A stretch of DNA of 64,000 bases from Cepaea nemoralis (GCA_014155875.1 JACEFZ010021689.1:216001-280000); one strand, 5' to 3'; numbered from the stretch's first letter, positions 37,091 through 49,250 are shown. Translations and numbers: made by a program. Notes: generated by a model not told the origin, from the letters alone.

Positions 37091-37819
37091 CACTTGCAAC
37101 TGAACACTTTCAGTCCAAGATCACAGCAGCTGCCCATGGGGAAATTATCATCATCACAAGTGTGCTACTTTTAAGGGGACCAGATATACACATACATTAT
37201 TTAATATTTAATTGCCAGATTTCTTCAGTATGCTTGGCTAAAACTAAAAATAACTATTATACATGGCACATTGATTGGTACACATGAAAAATTGTCAATC
37301 ACGCATAGGGAGTGTATTGTGTGGGACAGAGCGAGTGTGAAGTAAAGAGAAGAGATTGTATAACATTATTTTCTGCTCCAATTGTACAAATATACACTTT
37401 TGTCATTTGCATTTATGTGCTTGTTTTATGAAGATTTTATTAAAGGGATAATATTTTCTGCTTATAATTTGGTGTCTTATTCTTATATGTCTGATTCTTT
37501 GTACATTTGCTTGTTTTATATATCATTTCATAGTATGAAATAACATGAATAATAGTAATAACAAGCAATATAACTAAAAGCGGACAAGTGAAAAGCATGT
37601 AAAGCAGGTGTGAGGAATGTCTTGGGCAATAAAATGTCTGTCTCTGCCAAGGCAACTGCAGGCGGGACTCGTAATTCAATAACTCTAGAAGCTTTGTTCA
37701 TAGCAACATACATTTATTTTAAATTACTGAATCATCTTGACTCTGAATACTGGTAATCTTGTTTATCTCTGTGAAGTGATACATGGGAACATGCTCATGA
37801 GATTTTGTGACCTGTGGTA

Positions 37820-38080
37820 TGAAGTCAAGCAGTTCTTGGAGACAAGGGAAAACCTGTCAGGGAACTCAGTGATAGCCAGTGGGATCTGGAGCTCATGGTG
37901 TACATGACCAAGTGTCTCTCAGAGCTGAACGTCAAGCTGCAGGTCCCCCCACGAGTTTCTCTGATTTCAAGTGTGAAATCATTTGAAGCTAAATTAAAGC
38001 TGTGGAAAGTGCAACTCAAAGGAATTAACATGGTGCATTTCCTCAATCTGGATGGACAAAAGCCTCCTCCACACTTGTAG
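37820..38080 (+). pseudogene. hAT-related transposase fragment (GTF2IRD2/ZBED5-like)
   Basis: One frame reads KGKPVRELSDSQWDLELM, then YMTKCLSELNVKLQVPPRVS and VKSFEAKLKLWKVQLKGINM VHFLNL, then a stop at 38078-38080. The order ELSD-W-DL, LNELNLxLQG, VKAFExKLxLW, HFPxL is characteristic of domesticated hAT proteins of this group. Only a middle part is present, so this is a relic. Confidence 0.65.
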
Positions 38081-38724
38081 ATGCTGGTCAATGTGCAAAA
38101 TTAATTGTGGCATTTCATGAAAGATTCAAGGTTGTGAAAGGTAAACAAAATGCTAAGTTCAGAGTTTCAAGAATCATCATCACAGCACTCAGGACATTCC
38201 CATACGTTCTCCGTCCTCATCTTCAACAGCCAGCGAAGAGTTGGAATACCAAAGGTACCAGTAGCAGTCTGGTTATGTCTGCCTGGCCTTTCTTCTGAGT
38301 CCTGAAAAAACAAAACAAAATGGAATTGAACATCTTTACTAGACTGTTCAATGTGGAACCGACTGATGTACTGGATGTACACAACATGAAATCATTCAGC
38401 TGCAAAGTGATAGAGAGCTGAAAGTTAGTTACAACAACTTCCTACTAATTGAGTTCTATGAAAATTATACTATGATGAACTTCCCTTTGAGGCGGCATGC
38501 ATTAAAATATGTATTTGTGTTCAGAACAACTTACCGCTGCGAGCAGTTCTGTCAAAACTTTTACCATTGCAAAGACTCGACTGTGCTCCAGACTTCCCTA
38601 CAATAAAAAGCAGTTGTGAGTAGCAACATTATCAATACCAGCTAACATCACACGTCTCACTAAAGTGGAGCAGTTTCAACCATCACATTAAGGGTGAGTT
38701 AATTTGTAAAGTTAATTGCATAAA

Positions 38725-39981
38725 CCTTATAAACCATATCACTAAGCTTCTACTCAGAATCATAGTGATAAGAACCAGAAAGAAAATAAAAATGGAAATT
38801 AGTGAAGAACAGTATAGATTTGTGGAAGGAAAGGGCACAAACAATGCAATTTATACATTACGGACACTAATAGAAAGGTCAATAGAGAAACAGAGAGACA
38901 TATATTTGTGCTTCATAGATTATACTAAGGCATTTGATAAAGTAAAACATGATGAACTGATTAAAATGTTGGAAGATATCAACATTGATGGAAAAGATTT
39001 AAGAATAATAAAGAATGTTTACTGGAACCAAGTAGCAGCAATTAAAATGGGAAATAAAGAGGATAGTTACGAACAGATAGAGCTAGGAGTACGACAAGGG
39101 TGTGTCTTGTCACCAGATCTTTTCTCCCTGTGTAGCGAAGTAATAATGAGAGAGATCAAAGAGATGCCAGGAATACTAGTTGGAGGTTATAATATAATTA
39201 ATATACGCTATGCAGATGACACAGTATTGGTGGCGGATAATTCAACAGACCTACAACAATTATTAGACGTTGTAGTAACAGAGAGTGCAAGGAAAGGACT
39301 CTCCTTGAATATCAAGAAAACAGTAACAATGGTAATATCAAAGAAAATGGTGACACCAAAATGTGACATAGAAATAGAAGGGGAAATCCTTAACCAAGTT
39401 GATAATTTTAGATACCCAGGGGCATTTATAACATCAGATGGAAGATGTACAACAGAGATTAGGAGCAGAATAGGGCAGGCAAAAGCCGCATTTCAGAAAA
39501 TGAAGAGTATCTTATGCAATAAGTCACTATCACTGAATGTAAGAAAGAGAGTGCTGAAATGCTATGTAGAACCAGTTTTGCTGTATGGCAGTGAATCTTG
39601 GAATGTAAATGAACAAATTAAGAAGAAATTAGAAGCAACAGAGATGTGGTTCCTGAGACGAATGTTGCGAATTCCTTGGACTGCCAGAGTAATTAACGAC
39701 GACTGCCTGAAACAGGCTAACGAAACTAGAACATTATATACAACAATAAGACAGAGACAAACAGCTTTCCTCGGTCATGTGATGAGAAGAGAGGCATTGG
39801 AGAACATCGTAACAACTGGAAAGATCGAGGGGAAGAGAGGCAGAGGTAGACCAAGAGAAGTGATGCTGGATGGATTGAGACGGTGGCATGGAGGAATATC
39901 AGCAGCAGAGTTGATCCAGAAAACCAAAGACCGAGATCTATGGAGAGCCATGAACGCCTACGCCAGCCGGCACGGCACTTG
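38725..39981 (+). mobile_element. LINE family B, 5'-truncated, with open reverse transcriptase C-terminal frame
   Basis: The frame is open from INLINHITKLLLRIIVIRTR, with a first Met codon at 38765, to a TGA at 39980-39982 (405 codons from that Met). It has EEQYRFVEGKGTNNAIYTLR, LCFIDYTKAFDKVKH (catalytic Asp), GVRQGCVLSPDLFSL, IRYADDTVLVAD (catalytic YADD), LLYGSESWN, MWFLRRMLRIPWTARV, FLGHVMRREALENIVTTGK and [20 protein letters not shown]. The endonuclease and N-terminal part are missing. The stop TGA is the first unit of the (TGA)n tail. Relatives in the window: 6735 (-), 21790 (+). Confidence 0.9.
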
Positions 39982-40000
39982 ATGATGATGATGATGAATT

Positions 40001-40350
40001 GCATATCCTTTACAGGACATCGCAGTCAACTCCAGCATTTCTTGGCTGTTTGTGATTTCTTGAAAGTTTGTTTTTCTTCGCCTGCCTTCGTCCAGAATGT
40101 TGTTTTAGACGTAATTGCGTTGTGCCTGTTTACAGCAGAGCTGCAATATTTGCACATTTAGGTTGGCACATCCAACATCGTCAGGCATTTTTTTTACCAT
40201 GTTAACCTTCCCGGAGTTTATGTTCAGTAGTTTGCCATTGCATTCTGAACATCCAGCATTCATACCATTGTATGAAAATCAATGCAAGGGGGTCTGCTTC
40301 TAAATCACCCGCAGCTGTAATTTGAACGCAGTATGTGGGATTACGAGTGA
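40001..40350 (-). mobile_element. SINE family S1, antisense, split by an S4 SINE
   Basis: GCATATCCTTTACAGGACAT abuts the LINE tail; the S1 middle (AGTTTGCCATTGCATTCTGA) resumes after an inserted S4 copy, and it ends at GTGGGATTACGAG. Confidence 0.7.
40072..40214 (-). mobile_element. SINE family S4 nested in S1
   Basis: Reverse complement of 25013-25152: starts TTCTTCGCCTGCCTTCGTCC, contains GTTGTGCCTGTTTACAGCAG, ends GTTAACCTTCCCGG. Confidence 0.75.
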
Positions 40351-40351
40351 A

Positions 40352-43300
40352 TAGAAGAAGACTACAGAAATGCCTAAAAATTCCTCCTACTGTGAATGAA
40401 AGGAGACTACAGTAATGCCTCAAAGATTCCACCGACTGAATGAAAGGAGACTACAGAAATGCTTCAAAGATTCCACCCTCTGTGCATGAAAGGAGACTAC
40501 AGTAATGCCTCAAAGATTCCACCCTCTGTGCATGGAAGGAGACTACAGAAATGCTTCAAAGATTCCACCCTCTGTGCATGGAAGGAGACTACAGTAATGC
40601 CTCAAAGATTCCACCCTCTGTGCATGGAAGGAGACTACAGTAATGCCTCAAAGATTCCACCCTCTGTGCATGGAAGGAGACTACAGAAATGCTTCAAAGA
40701 TTCCACCCTCTGTGCATGGAAGGAGACTACAGTAATGCCTCAAAGATTCCACCCTCTGTGCATGGAAGGAGACTACAGTAATGCCTCAAAGATTCCACCC
40801 TCTGTGCATGAAAGGAGACTACAGTAATGCCTCAAAGATTCCACCCTCTGTGCATGGAAGGAGACTACAGAAATGCTTCAAAGATTCCACCCTCTGTGCA
40901 TGGAAGGAGACTACAGTAATGCCTCAAAGATTCCACCCTCTGTGCATGGAAGGAGACTACAGTAATGCCTCAAAGATTCCACCCTCTGTGCATGGAAGGA
41001 GACTACAGAAATGCTTCAAAGATTCCACCCTCTGTGCATGGAAGGAGACTACAGTAATGCCTCAAAGATTCCACCCTCTGTGCATGGAAGGAGACTACAG
41101 TAATGCCTCAAAGATTCCACCCTCTGTGCATGGAAGGAGACTACAGAAATGCTTCAAAGATTCCACTCTCTGTGCATGGAAGGAGACTACAGAAATGCTT
41201 CAAAGATTCCACCCTCTATTCATGGAAGGAAACTACAGTAATGCCTCAAAGATTCCACCCTCTGTGCATGGAAGGAGACTACAGAAATGCTTCAAAGATT
41301 CCACCCTCTGTGCATGGAAGGAGACTACAGTAATGCCTCAAAGATTCCACCCTCTGTGCATGGAAGGAGACTACAGAAATGCTTCAAAGATTCCACCCTC
41401 TGTGCATGGAAGGAGACTACAGTAATGCCTCAAAGATTCCACCCTCTGTGCATGGAAGGAGACTACAGTAATGCCTCAAAGATTCCACCCTCTGTGCATG
41501 GAAGGAGACTACAGAAATGCTTCAAAGATTCCACCCTCTGTGCATGGAAGGAGACTACAGTAATGCCTCAAAGATTCCCCCCTCTGTGCATGGAAGGAGA
41601 CTACAGTAATGCCTCAAAGATTCCACCCTCTGTTCATGGAAGGAGACTACAGAAATGCTTCAAAGATTCCACCCTCTGTGCATGAAAGGAGACTACAGTA
41701 ATGCCTCAAAGATTCCACCCTCTGTGCATGGAAGGAGACTACAGAAATGCTTCAAAGATTCCACCCTCTGTGCATGGAAGGAGACTACAGTAATGCCTCA
41801 AAGATTCCACCCTCTGTGCATGGAAGGAGACTACAGAAATGCTTCAAAGATTCCACCCTCTGTGCATGGAAGGAGACTACAGTAATGCCTCAAAGATTCC
41901 ACCCTCTGTGCATGGAAGGAGACTACAGTAATGCCTCAAAGATCCACCCCTGTGATGGAAGGAGATACAGAAATGCTTCAAAGATTCCACCCTCTGTGCA
42001 TGGAAGGAGGACTACAGTAATGCTTCAAAGATTCCACCCTCTGTGCATGGAAGGAGACTACAGTAATGCCTCAAAGATTCCACCCTCTGTGCATGGAAGG
42101 AGACTACAGTAAATGCTTCAAAGATTCCACCCTCTGTGCATGGAAGGAGACTACAGTAATGCCTTCAAAGATTCCACCCTCTGTGCATGAAAGGAGACTA
42201 CAGTAATGCTTCAAAGATCCCACCGACTGTGATTGGAAGGAAAATACAGAAATGCTTCAAAGAATCCACCCTCTGTGCATGAAAGGAGACTACAGTAATG
42301 CCTCAAAGATTCCACCCTCTGTGCATGGAAGGAGACTACAGAAATGCTTCAAAGATTCCACCCTCTGTGCATGGAAGGAGACTACAGTAATGCCTCAAAG
42401 ATTCCACCCTCTGTGCATGGAAGGAGACTACAGTAATGCCTCAAAGATTCCACCCTCTGTGCATGGAAGGAGACTACAGTAATGCCTCAAAGATTCCACC
42501 CTCTGTGCATGGAAGGAGACTACAGTAATGCCTCAAAGATTCCACCCTCTGTGCATGGAAGGAGACTACAGAAATGCTTCAAAGATTCCACCCTCTGTGC
42601 ATGGAAGGAGACTACAGTAAATGCTTCAAAGATTCCACCTCTGTGCATGGAAGGAGACTACAGTAAATGCCTTCAAAGATTCCACCCTCTGTGCATGGAA
42701 GGAGACTACAGTAATGCCTCAAAGATTCCACCCTCTGTGCATGGAAGGAGACTACAGAAATGCTTCAAAGATTCCACCCTCTGTGCATGGAAGGAGACTA
42801 CAGTAATGCCTCAAAGATTCCACCCTCTGTGCATGGAAGGAGACTACAGAAATGCTTCAAAGATTCCACCCTCTGTGCATGGAAGGAGACTACAGTAATG
42901 CCTCAAAGATTCCACCCTCTGTGCATGGAAGGAGACTACAGTAATGCCTCAAAGATTCCACCCTCTGTGCATGGAAGGGAGACTACAGAAATGCCTCAAA
43001 GATTCCACCCTCTGTGCATGGAAGGAGACTACAGTAATGCCTCAAAGATTCCACCCTCTGTGCATGGAAGGAGACTACAGAAATGCTTCAAAGATTCCAC
43101 CCTCTGTGCATGGAAGGAGACTACAGTAATGCCTTCAAAGATTCCACCCTCTGTGCATGGAAGGAGACTACAGTAATGCTTCAAAGATTCCACCCTCTGT
43201 GCATGGAAGGAGACTACAGTAATGCCTCAAAGATTCCACCCTCTGTGCATGGAAGGAGACTACAGTAATGCCTCAAAGATTCCACCCTCTGTGCATGGAA

Positions 43301-45860
43301 GGAGACTACAGAAATGCTTCAAAGATTCCACCCTCTGTGCATGGAAGGAGACTACAGTAATGCTTCAAAGATTCCACCCCTCTGTGCATGGAAGGAGACT
43401 ACAGTAATGCCTCAAAGATTCCACCCTCTGTGCATGGAAGGAGACTACAGTAATGCCTCAAAGATTCCACCCTCTGTGCATGGAAGGAGACTACAGTAAT
43501 GCCTCAAAGATTCCACACTCTGTGCATGGAAGGAGACTACAGAAATGCTTCAAAGATTCCACCCTCTGTGCATGGAAGGAGACTACAGTAATGCTTCAAA
43601 GATTCCACCCTCTGTGAATGGAAGGAGACTACAGAAATGCTTCAAAGATTCCACCCTCTGTGCATGGAAGGAGACTACAGAAATGCTTCAAAGATTCCAC
43701 CCTCTGTGCATGGAAGGAGACTACAGTAATGCCTCAAAGATTCCACCCTCTGTGCATGGAAGGAGACTACAGAAATGCTTCAAAGATTCCACCCTCTGTG
43801 CATGGAAGGAGACTACAGTAATGCCTCAAAGATTCCACCCTCTGTGCATGGAAGGAGACTACAGTAATGCCTCAAAGATTCCACCCTCTGTGCATGGAAG
43901 GAGACTACAGTAATGCCTCAAAGATTCCACCCTCTGTGCATGGAAGGAGACTACAGAAATGCTTCAAAGATTCCACCCTCTGTGCATGGAAGGAGACTAC
44001 AGTAATGCCTCAAAGATTCCACCCTCTGTGCATGGAAGGAGACTACAGTAATGCCTCAAAGATTCCACCCTCTGTGCATGGAAGGAGACTACAGTAATGC
44101 CTCAAAGATTCCACCCTCTGTGCATGGAAGGAGACTACAGTAATGCCTCAAAGATTCCACCCTCTGTGCATGGAAGGAGACTACAGAAATGCTTCAAAGA
44201 TTCCACCCTCTGTGCATGGAAGGAGACTACAGAAATGCTTCAAAGATTCCACCCTCTGTGCATGGAAGGAGATACAGAAATGCTTCAAAGATTCACCCGC
44301 TGTGATTGGAAGGAAATACAGTAATGCCTTTAAAGATTCCACCCTCTGTGCATGGAAGGAGACTACAGAAATGCTTCAAAGATTCCACCCTCTGTGCATG
44401 GAAGGAGACTACAGAAATGCTTCAAAAAATTCACCGCTGTGCATGGAAGGAGACTACAGAAATGCTTCAAAGATTACCCTCTGTGCATGGAAGGAGACTA
44501 CAGAAATGCTTCAAAGATTCCACCCTCTGTGCATGGAAGGAGACTACAGAAATGCTTCAAAGATTTCACCCTCTGTGCATGGAAGGAGACTACAGAAATG
44601 CTTCAAAGATTCCACCGACTGTGATTGGAAGGAAAATACAGAAATGCCTCAAAGATTCCACCCTCTGTGCATGAAAGGAGACTACAGAAATGCTTCAAAG
44701 ATTCCACCCTCTGTGCATGGAAGGAGACTACAGAAATGCTTCAAGATTCCACCCTCTGTGAATGGAAGGAGACTACAGAAATGCTTCAAGATTTCACCCT
44801 CTGTGCATGGAAGGAGACTACAGTAATGCCTCAAAGATTCCACCCTCTGTGCATGGAAGGAGACTACAGAAATGCTTCAAAGATTCCACCCTCTGTGCAT
44901 GGAAGGAGACTACAGAAATGCTTCAAAGATTTCACCCTCTGTGCATGGAAGGAGACTACAGAAATGCTTCAAAGATTCCACCCTCTGTGCATGGAAGGAG
45001 ACTACAGAAATGCTTCAAAGATTTCACCCTCTGTGCATGGAAGGAGACTACAGAAATGCTTCAAAGATTCCACCGACTGTGATTGGAAGGAAAATACAGT
45101 AATGCCTCAAAGATTCCACCCTCTGTGCATGAAAGGAGACTACAGAAATGCTTCAAAGATTCCACCCTCTGTGCATGGAAGGAGACTACAGAAATGCTTC
45201 AAAGATTCCACCCTCTGTGAATGGAAGGAGACTACAGAAATGCCTCAAAGATTCCACCCTCTGTGATTGGAAGGAGACTACAGAAATGCTTCAAAGATTC
45301 CACCCTCTGTGCATGGAAGGAGACTATAGAAATGCTTCAAAGATTCCACCGACTGTGAATGAAAGGAGACTACAGAAATGCTTCAAAGATTCCACCCTCT
45401 GTGCATGGAAGGAGACTACAGAAATGCTTCAAAGATTCCACCGACTGTGCATGGAAGGAGACTACAGAAATGCCTCAAAGATTCCACCGACTGTGAATGA
45501 AAGGAGACTACAGAAATGCTTCAAAGATTCCACCGACTGTGCATGGAAGGAGACTATAGAAATGCTTCAAAGATTCCACCGACTGTGAATGAAAGGAGAC
45601 TACAGAAATGCTTCAAAGATTCCACCGACTGTGCATGGAAGGAGACTACAGAAATGCTTCAAAGATTCCACCGACTGTGCATGGAAGGAGACTACAGAAA
45701 TGCCTCAAAGATTCCACCCATTGTGATTGGAAGGAGAATACAGAAATGCTTCAAAGATTCCACCCTCTGTGCATGGAAGGAGACTACAGAAATGCTTCAA
45801 AGATTCCACTCTCTGTGAATAAATGGAAGGAAACTACTTAAAAACCTACATAATTCCACC
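40352..45860. repeat. 46-bp satellite/minisatellite, about 118 units
   Basis: Unit: GAAGGAGACTACAGTAATGC, CTCAAAGATTCCACCCTCTG, TGCATG. Two main variants alternate: A (CAGTAATGCCTC) and B (CAGAAATGCTTC), often in AAB or AB order up to about 44.1 kb, B-dominant after that. Edge units carry CCACCGACTGTGAATGAAAG or GTGATTGGAAGGAAAATAC. Units at both margins are more divergent than central ones. Because 46 is one more than a multiple of three, long frames appear wherever B units fall in the right register; I do not regard them as coding. Confidence 0.97.
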
Positions 45861-45899
45861 AATTGTGAATGAAAGGAAGCCAGAGGCAAACAAAAGATG

Positions 45900-46285
45900 T
45901 CACCCACTCTGAATGTAAGGAAACTATGCTTATGCAAAGCTGAACAATGGAAATTTTGTATTTTTGTAAAAGAGAGATAGAAAAGGAGAATAAAGCTAGT
46001 ACTTAAAAATACTAAAGTGGGGGTTAAAGCAGCACTAGATTTTATTAGAAAGCAGCAAGTCAAATGGTTTGGCCATGCTAGTAGGTTACCAGTCAACAGC
46101 ATACCACAACAAGCAATGATGTACAGACCAGATGGGAAGAGGTCGACTACGTAAACGTTGGATGGAGGGAATAGCAGAGTCCATGGGAATATCGATATAT
46201 GAAGCCCATAATCGGGCACTCTCACGATGTTTATACTTCACCTCGACGCCCCAAAGTACAAGGGGAACAAGATGAGATGAAACTT
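45900..46285 (+). pseudogene. LINE family D 3' end with GATGA tail
   Basis: Frames give DFIRKQQVKWFGHASRLPVN, then RLRKRWMEGIAESMGISIYE and AHNRALSRC. Ends CAAGGGGAACAAGATGAGAT. Antisense relatives at 1440, 36060 and 58625. Confidence 0.65.
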
Positions 46286-46419
46286 AAAAATACCAGTGAC
46301 CACATCTGGTGTATTATACCTTGTGGTCTGAGCAATGCATTCGAAAATGAACACATGGCCTTCAGAGCATGAGAGGAAAAGGCTTGACCAATTCTCCCTC
46401 AAAATATTGTGAAATACAC

Positions 46420-46650
46420 TATATTCTCCACTCCGACAGTTCCGTTCTCAATCCTCCTACTCCAACAGTTCTATACCCAATTCTCCACTCCAACACTTCC
46501 ATACTCAGTTTTCCACTCCAGCACTTCCATACTAAATTCTCAATACCAACAGTTACTCAATTCTCCACTCCATTACTTCTATACCCAATTCTCCACTCCA
46601 TCACTTCCACACTCAATTCTCCAATCCAACACTTCCATACTCAGTTCACT
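46420..46650. repeat. 28-bp minisatellite, block 1
   Basis: Imperfect units of TTCTCCACTCCAACACTTCC plus ATACTCAA; more degenerate than block 2. Confidence 0.9.
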
Positions 46651-46859
46651 GATAGCCGTCGAACTCGTGACAGTCGTCAGTCACTCCAAGCTAAGACATA
46701 GATTCAGATAAGTACCCTTAATATTATTGTCATGTAGTGTGTTTCATGTAATTTTTAGTTGGTTTGTGTTTGTTCTGTGCTGACGAAGGCTTGGGCTGCA
46801 ACGTCCAATTTGTTTCTTGTAATCGTGTTTTAGTAATGCTCACAATCTTGTTTTTTGGT

Positions 46860-47175
46860 GATTCATTCATACTCAGTTCTCCACTCCAACACTTCGACAC
46901 TCAATTCTCCACTCCAGCACTTCCATACTCAATTCTCCACTCCAACACTTCCATACTCAGTTCTCCACTCCAGCACTTCCATACTCAATTCTCCACTCCA
47001 ACACTTCCATACTCAGTTCTCCACTCCAACAGTTCCATACTCAATTCTCCACTCCAACAGTTCCATACTCAATTCTCCATTCCAACACTTCCATACTCTT
47101 TTCTCCACTCCAACAGTTCCATACTGAATTCTCTACTCCAGTAGTTCTACACTCAATTCTCCACTCCATTAGATT
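46860..47175. repeat. 28-bp minisatellite, block 2
   Basis: About 11 units of the same 28-mer. 46650-46860 between the blocks is non-repetitive. 47175-47400 shows nothing I recognise. Confidence 0.92.
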
Positions 47176-47409
47176 CTCCACTCCAACTGCCGTAATCAAA
47201 ACAATTTATACAGAGATGTGTCGTACACACTTCACTGGGATGTTATTTATTGCCCACGGTATGTCCCCTCTGACCATCGTCATTGTCTCAGTGACAGGTG
47301 CTTTTGAACTCACCAGCTCTCTTGTTTCTGCGCACTATTGCATGCCCTGCACAATAGACCCACACCCACCCCTGAAGGTTTGAAACAGTCAGTAGTATAT
47401 TTAGCCAGT

Positions 47410-47610
47410 GTGTTACTGTGACCCATACGGGATGCAAAGAATAGCAACATTGTTAACTATATGTGTGTCGTAAGAGGCGACATAGGAGGGTTGGCGTGAG
47501 GCTGGCTATCTTATTTCGTAGAAACTTTAGCGGGAAAATTCCAGCAATTTTATTGAAGCCTATAAAAGGCTTGGTTCATGGCCTAGGCTTCATTGGGTGA
47601 TGAAAGGGGG
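47410..47610 (+). repeat. Dispersed LINE-end repeat
   Basis: ACCCATACGGGATGCAAAGA, GTCGTAAGAGGCGACATAGG and GGGTGATGAAAGGGGGAAGA; colinear with 10785-10990 and 28300-28510. Confidence 0.55.
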
Positions 47611-47874
47611 AAGAAGTAGAAAAGAATGAGTGGAAGAAGAAGGCGAGGAAGAAATAAGACGAAAAGGAAGGAGGAGAAAACATATGAACAATTTTTTCTA
47701 TCTAACCATATTTCAGTGGTTTCAGACAGATTTAGCTTGGCTTGTGTTGGTTCAGCAGGGTCTGTGGTTCGCTGGGAGAAGAAAAGCAAATGGAGACGAA
47801 TAAGGGGAAGAAATATATTTAACATTCTTCTAGCAAATAATATTTCTGTGGCTTCACACATTTTTCCTTTCCGC

Positions 47875-48270
47875 TCCCTGGTTTTGAACCCAAGCTTAGT
47901 CCATACACTCTATTCGGCACTCTTCCGACTGACGGGTCTAAATAGTTCTGCAGTGAATAAATGATTAGGGTTAGTTATATAAAATTATTCACTGCAGAAC
48001 TATTTAGACCCGTCAGTCGGAAGAGTGCCCTCTATTCTAACAGCACTAAATTGAATTTTGCGTGTGGATTAGCTTTCCCTATTACCAGTGTTCCTTGCCG
48101 TTAGGCGAGCCCACTCCGACTTCAGAGGTACTTGTAATTTTATGTCCCTAAATCAAGGACGAGAAGTCAAAATTTTTAGTCCAACTGACTAGTTGTGGGG
48201 TTGAACCCCCGCATCAGCACACGGGATGTTTAAGAATGAGTGATTTTATCTATTCAGCCATGCCGACCAC
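47875..48270 (-). mobile_element. SINE family S3, antisense, split by a hairpin MITE
   Basis: Outer parts AACCCAAGCTTAGTCCATAC and AGCACTAAATTGAATTTTGC join once 47916-48037 is removed. Box B-like GGGGTTCAACCCC read on the minus strand near 48200. Confidence 0.75.
47916..48029. mobile_element. 114-bp MITE: perfect 45-bp inverted repeats, 24-bp loop, 8-bp target duplication
   Basis: Left arm 47916-47960, right arm 47985-48029, exact reverse complements starting GGCACTCTTCCGACTGACGG. Flanked by CTCTATTC at 47908-47915 and 48030-48037. An 8-bp duplication suits hAT, P or Merlin superfamilies; the GG terminus favours Merlin weakly. No coding sequence. Confidence 0.85.
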
Positions 48271-49112
48271 GAGACATATTTAACTTGGCCTGTATTGATC
48301 CACTGGGAGATGAAAAGCAGAAGAAGAAGAAGAAGAAGAAGAAAAAGAAGAAGAAGAAGAGCAAGAAATATATTTAACATTCTTCTATCAAATATGAATA
48401 AAATTGGGTGGAACTACGGTAAAGCTGTGAAAATATAAACAATATAAAATGACACAAAGTATTCTATCAAATAATATTTTTGTGGCTTCAGACAGACATA
48501 GCTTTGCGTGTTTTGTTTCACGACCTATACTCCATAGGGAGATGAAGGCAGAAGAAGAAGAAGAAGAAGGAAAGAAAGAAGAGGACTTTTATAATTCTCG
48601 CATCAAACCACATTTCCGTGGCTTCAAACAGATTTAGCTAACCAACTCAAAGATTTCCCGCAATATTGCAGTCAGGCCGACGACTATCATGTCAAGCTAG
48701 CCAGTTGCTCAATCTCGTGATTATCAGCTATTAATATTGTATCCTCTACCAGCACCCCATTATGCAGGGCCTTCTGTGTTATGAGTTCATTAATTTTATG
48801 GATAATGGAGCGCGATATTTGCGCACGGAGTCGTGGGAGATGGAAGCCATTCGTGAAATAGAATGGCGGTGCCGCCGTGGCGAAAAAATGTACGTGGTAA
48901 TGAGTGATTGGAGACACGGCGGTTAAACTACAACTCTGTGATACTGACTAAATGATATTGTTCCGCTCGACGTTAACTGGTTCGCCGTGTCGTGAATTGT
49001 TTGGTATAGTGTTATTATAAAGAGAGGCAGACAATGAGAGATATGAAGGGTGGGTGTGGTAGGCAGAAAGAAGTAGAAGGGTAGGCAAATAAAGTCAGAT
49101 AGATATTTAGAG

Positions 49113-49250
49113 TAAATCTTATTTTAAATATTGAGCACAACCCACTACTGGCAACGCTGATCGTAGAATACGATCAGCGTTGCCAGTAGTGGGTTGTGCT
49201 CAATATTTAAAATTCAAATCCCGAAATAACCAAATTAATAAATCTTATTT
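49113..49250. mobile_element. Fold-back SINE S2 insertion with 12-bp target duplication
   Basis: TAAATCTTATTT at 49113-49124 and 49239-49250. Inside, 49121-49165 and 49169-49213 are perfect 45-bp inverted copies of the S2 3' end (CCAGTAGTGGGTTGTGCTCA on plus in the right arm) with a 3-nt loop GAA. The right arm continues into the S2 end CAAATCCCG. Confidence 0.8.

Larger units (their letters stand above)
47690..48650 (+). repeat. Repeated ~150-bp segments with (GAA)n blocks
   Basis: Three segments share ATATTTAACATTCTTCTA, TTTCTGTGGCTTCA and GGGAGATGAAAAGCAG followed by (AAG)n: 47700-47870, 48270-48400 and 48460-48640. An S3 SINE lies between the first two. Confidence 0.6.

Noticed and set aside
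40454..45820. Many plus-strand open frames of 60-227 codons
   Set aside because: All are readings of the 46-bp satellite in rotating registers, with no splice sites, promoter or independent coding signal.
47961..47984. TTAGGGTTAG as an interstitial telomere
   Set aside because: Only 10 bases in a MITE loop; too short to be more than coincidence.
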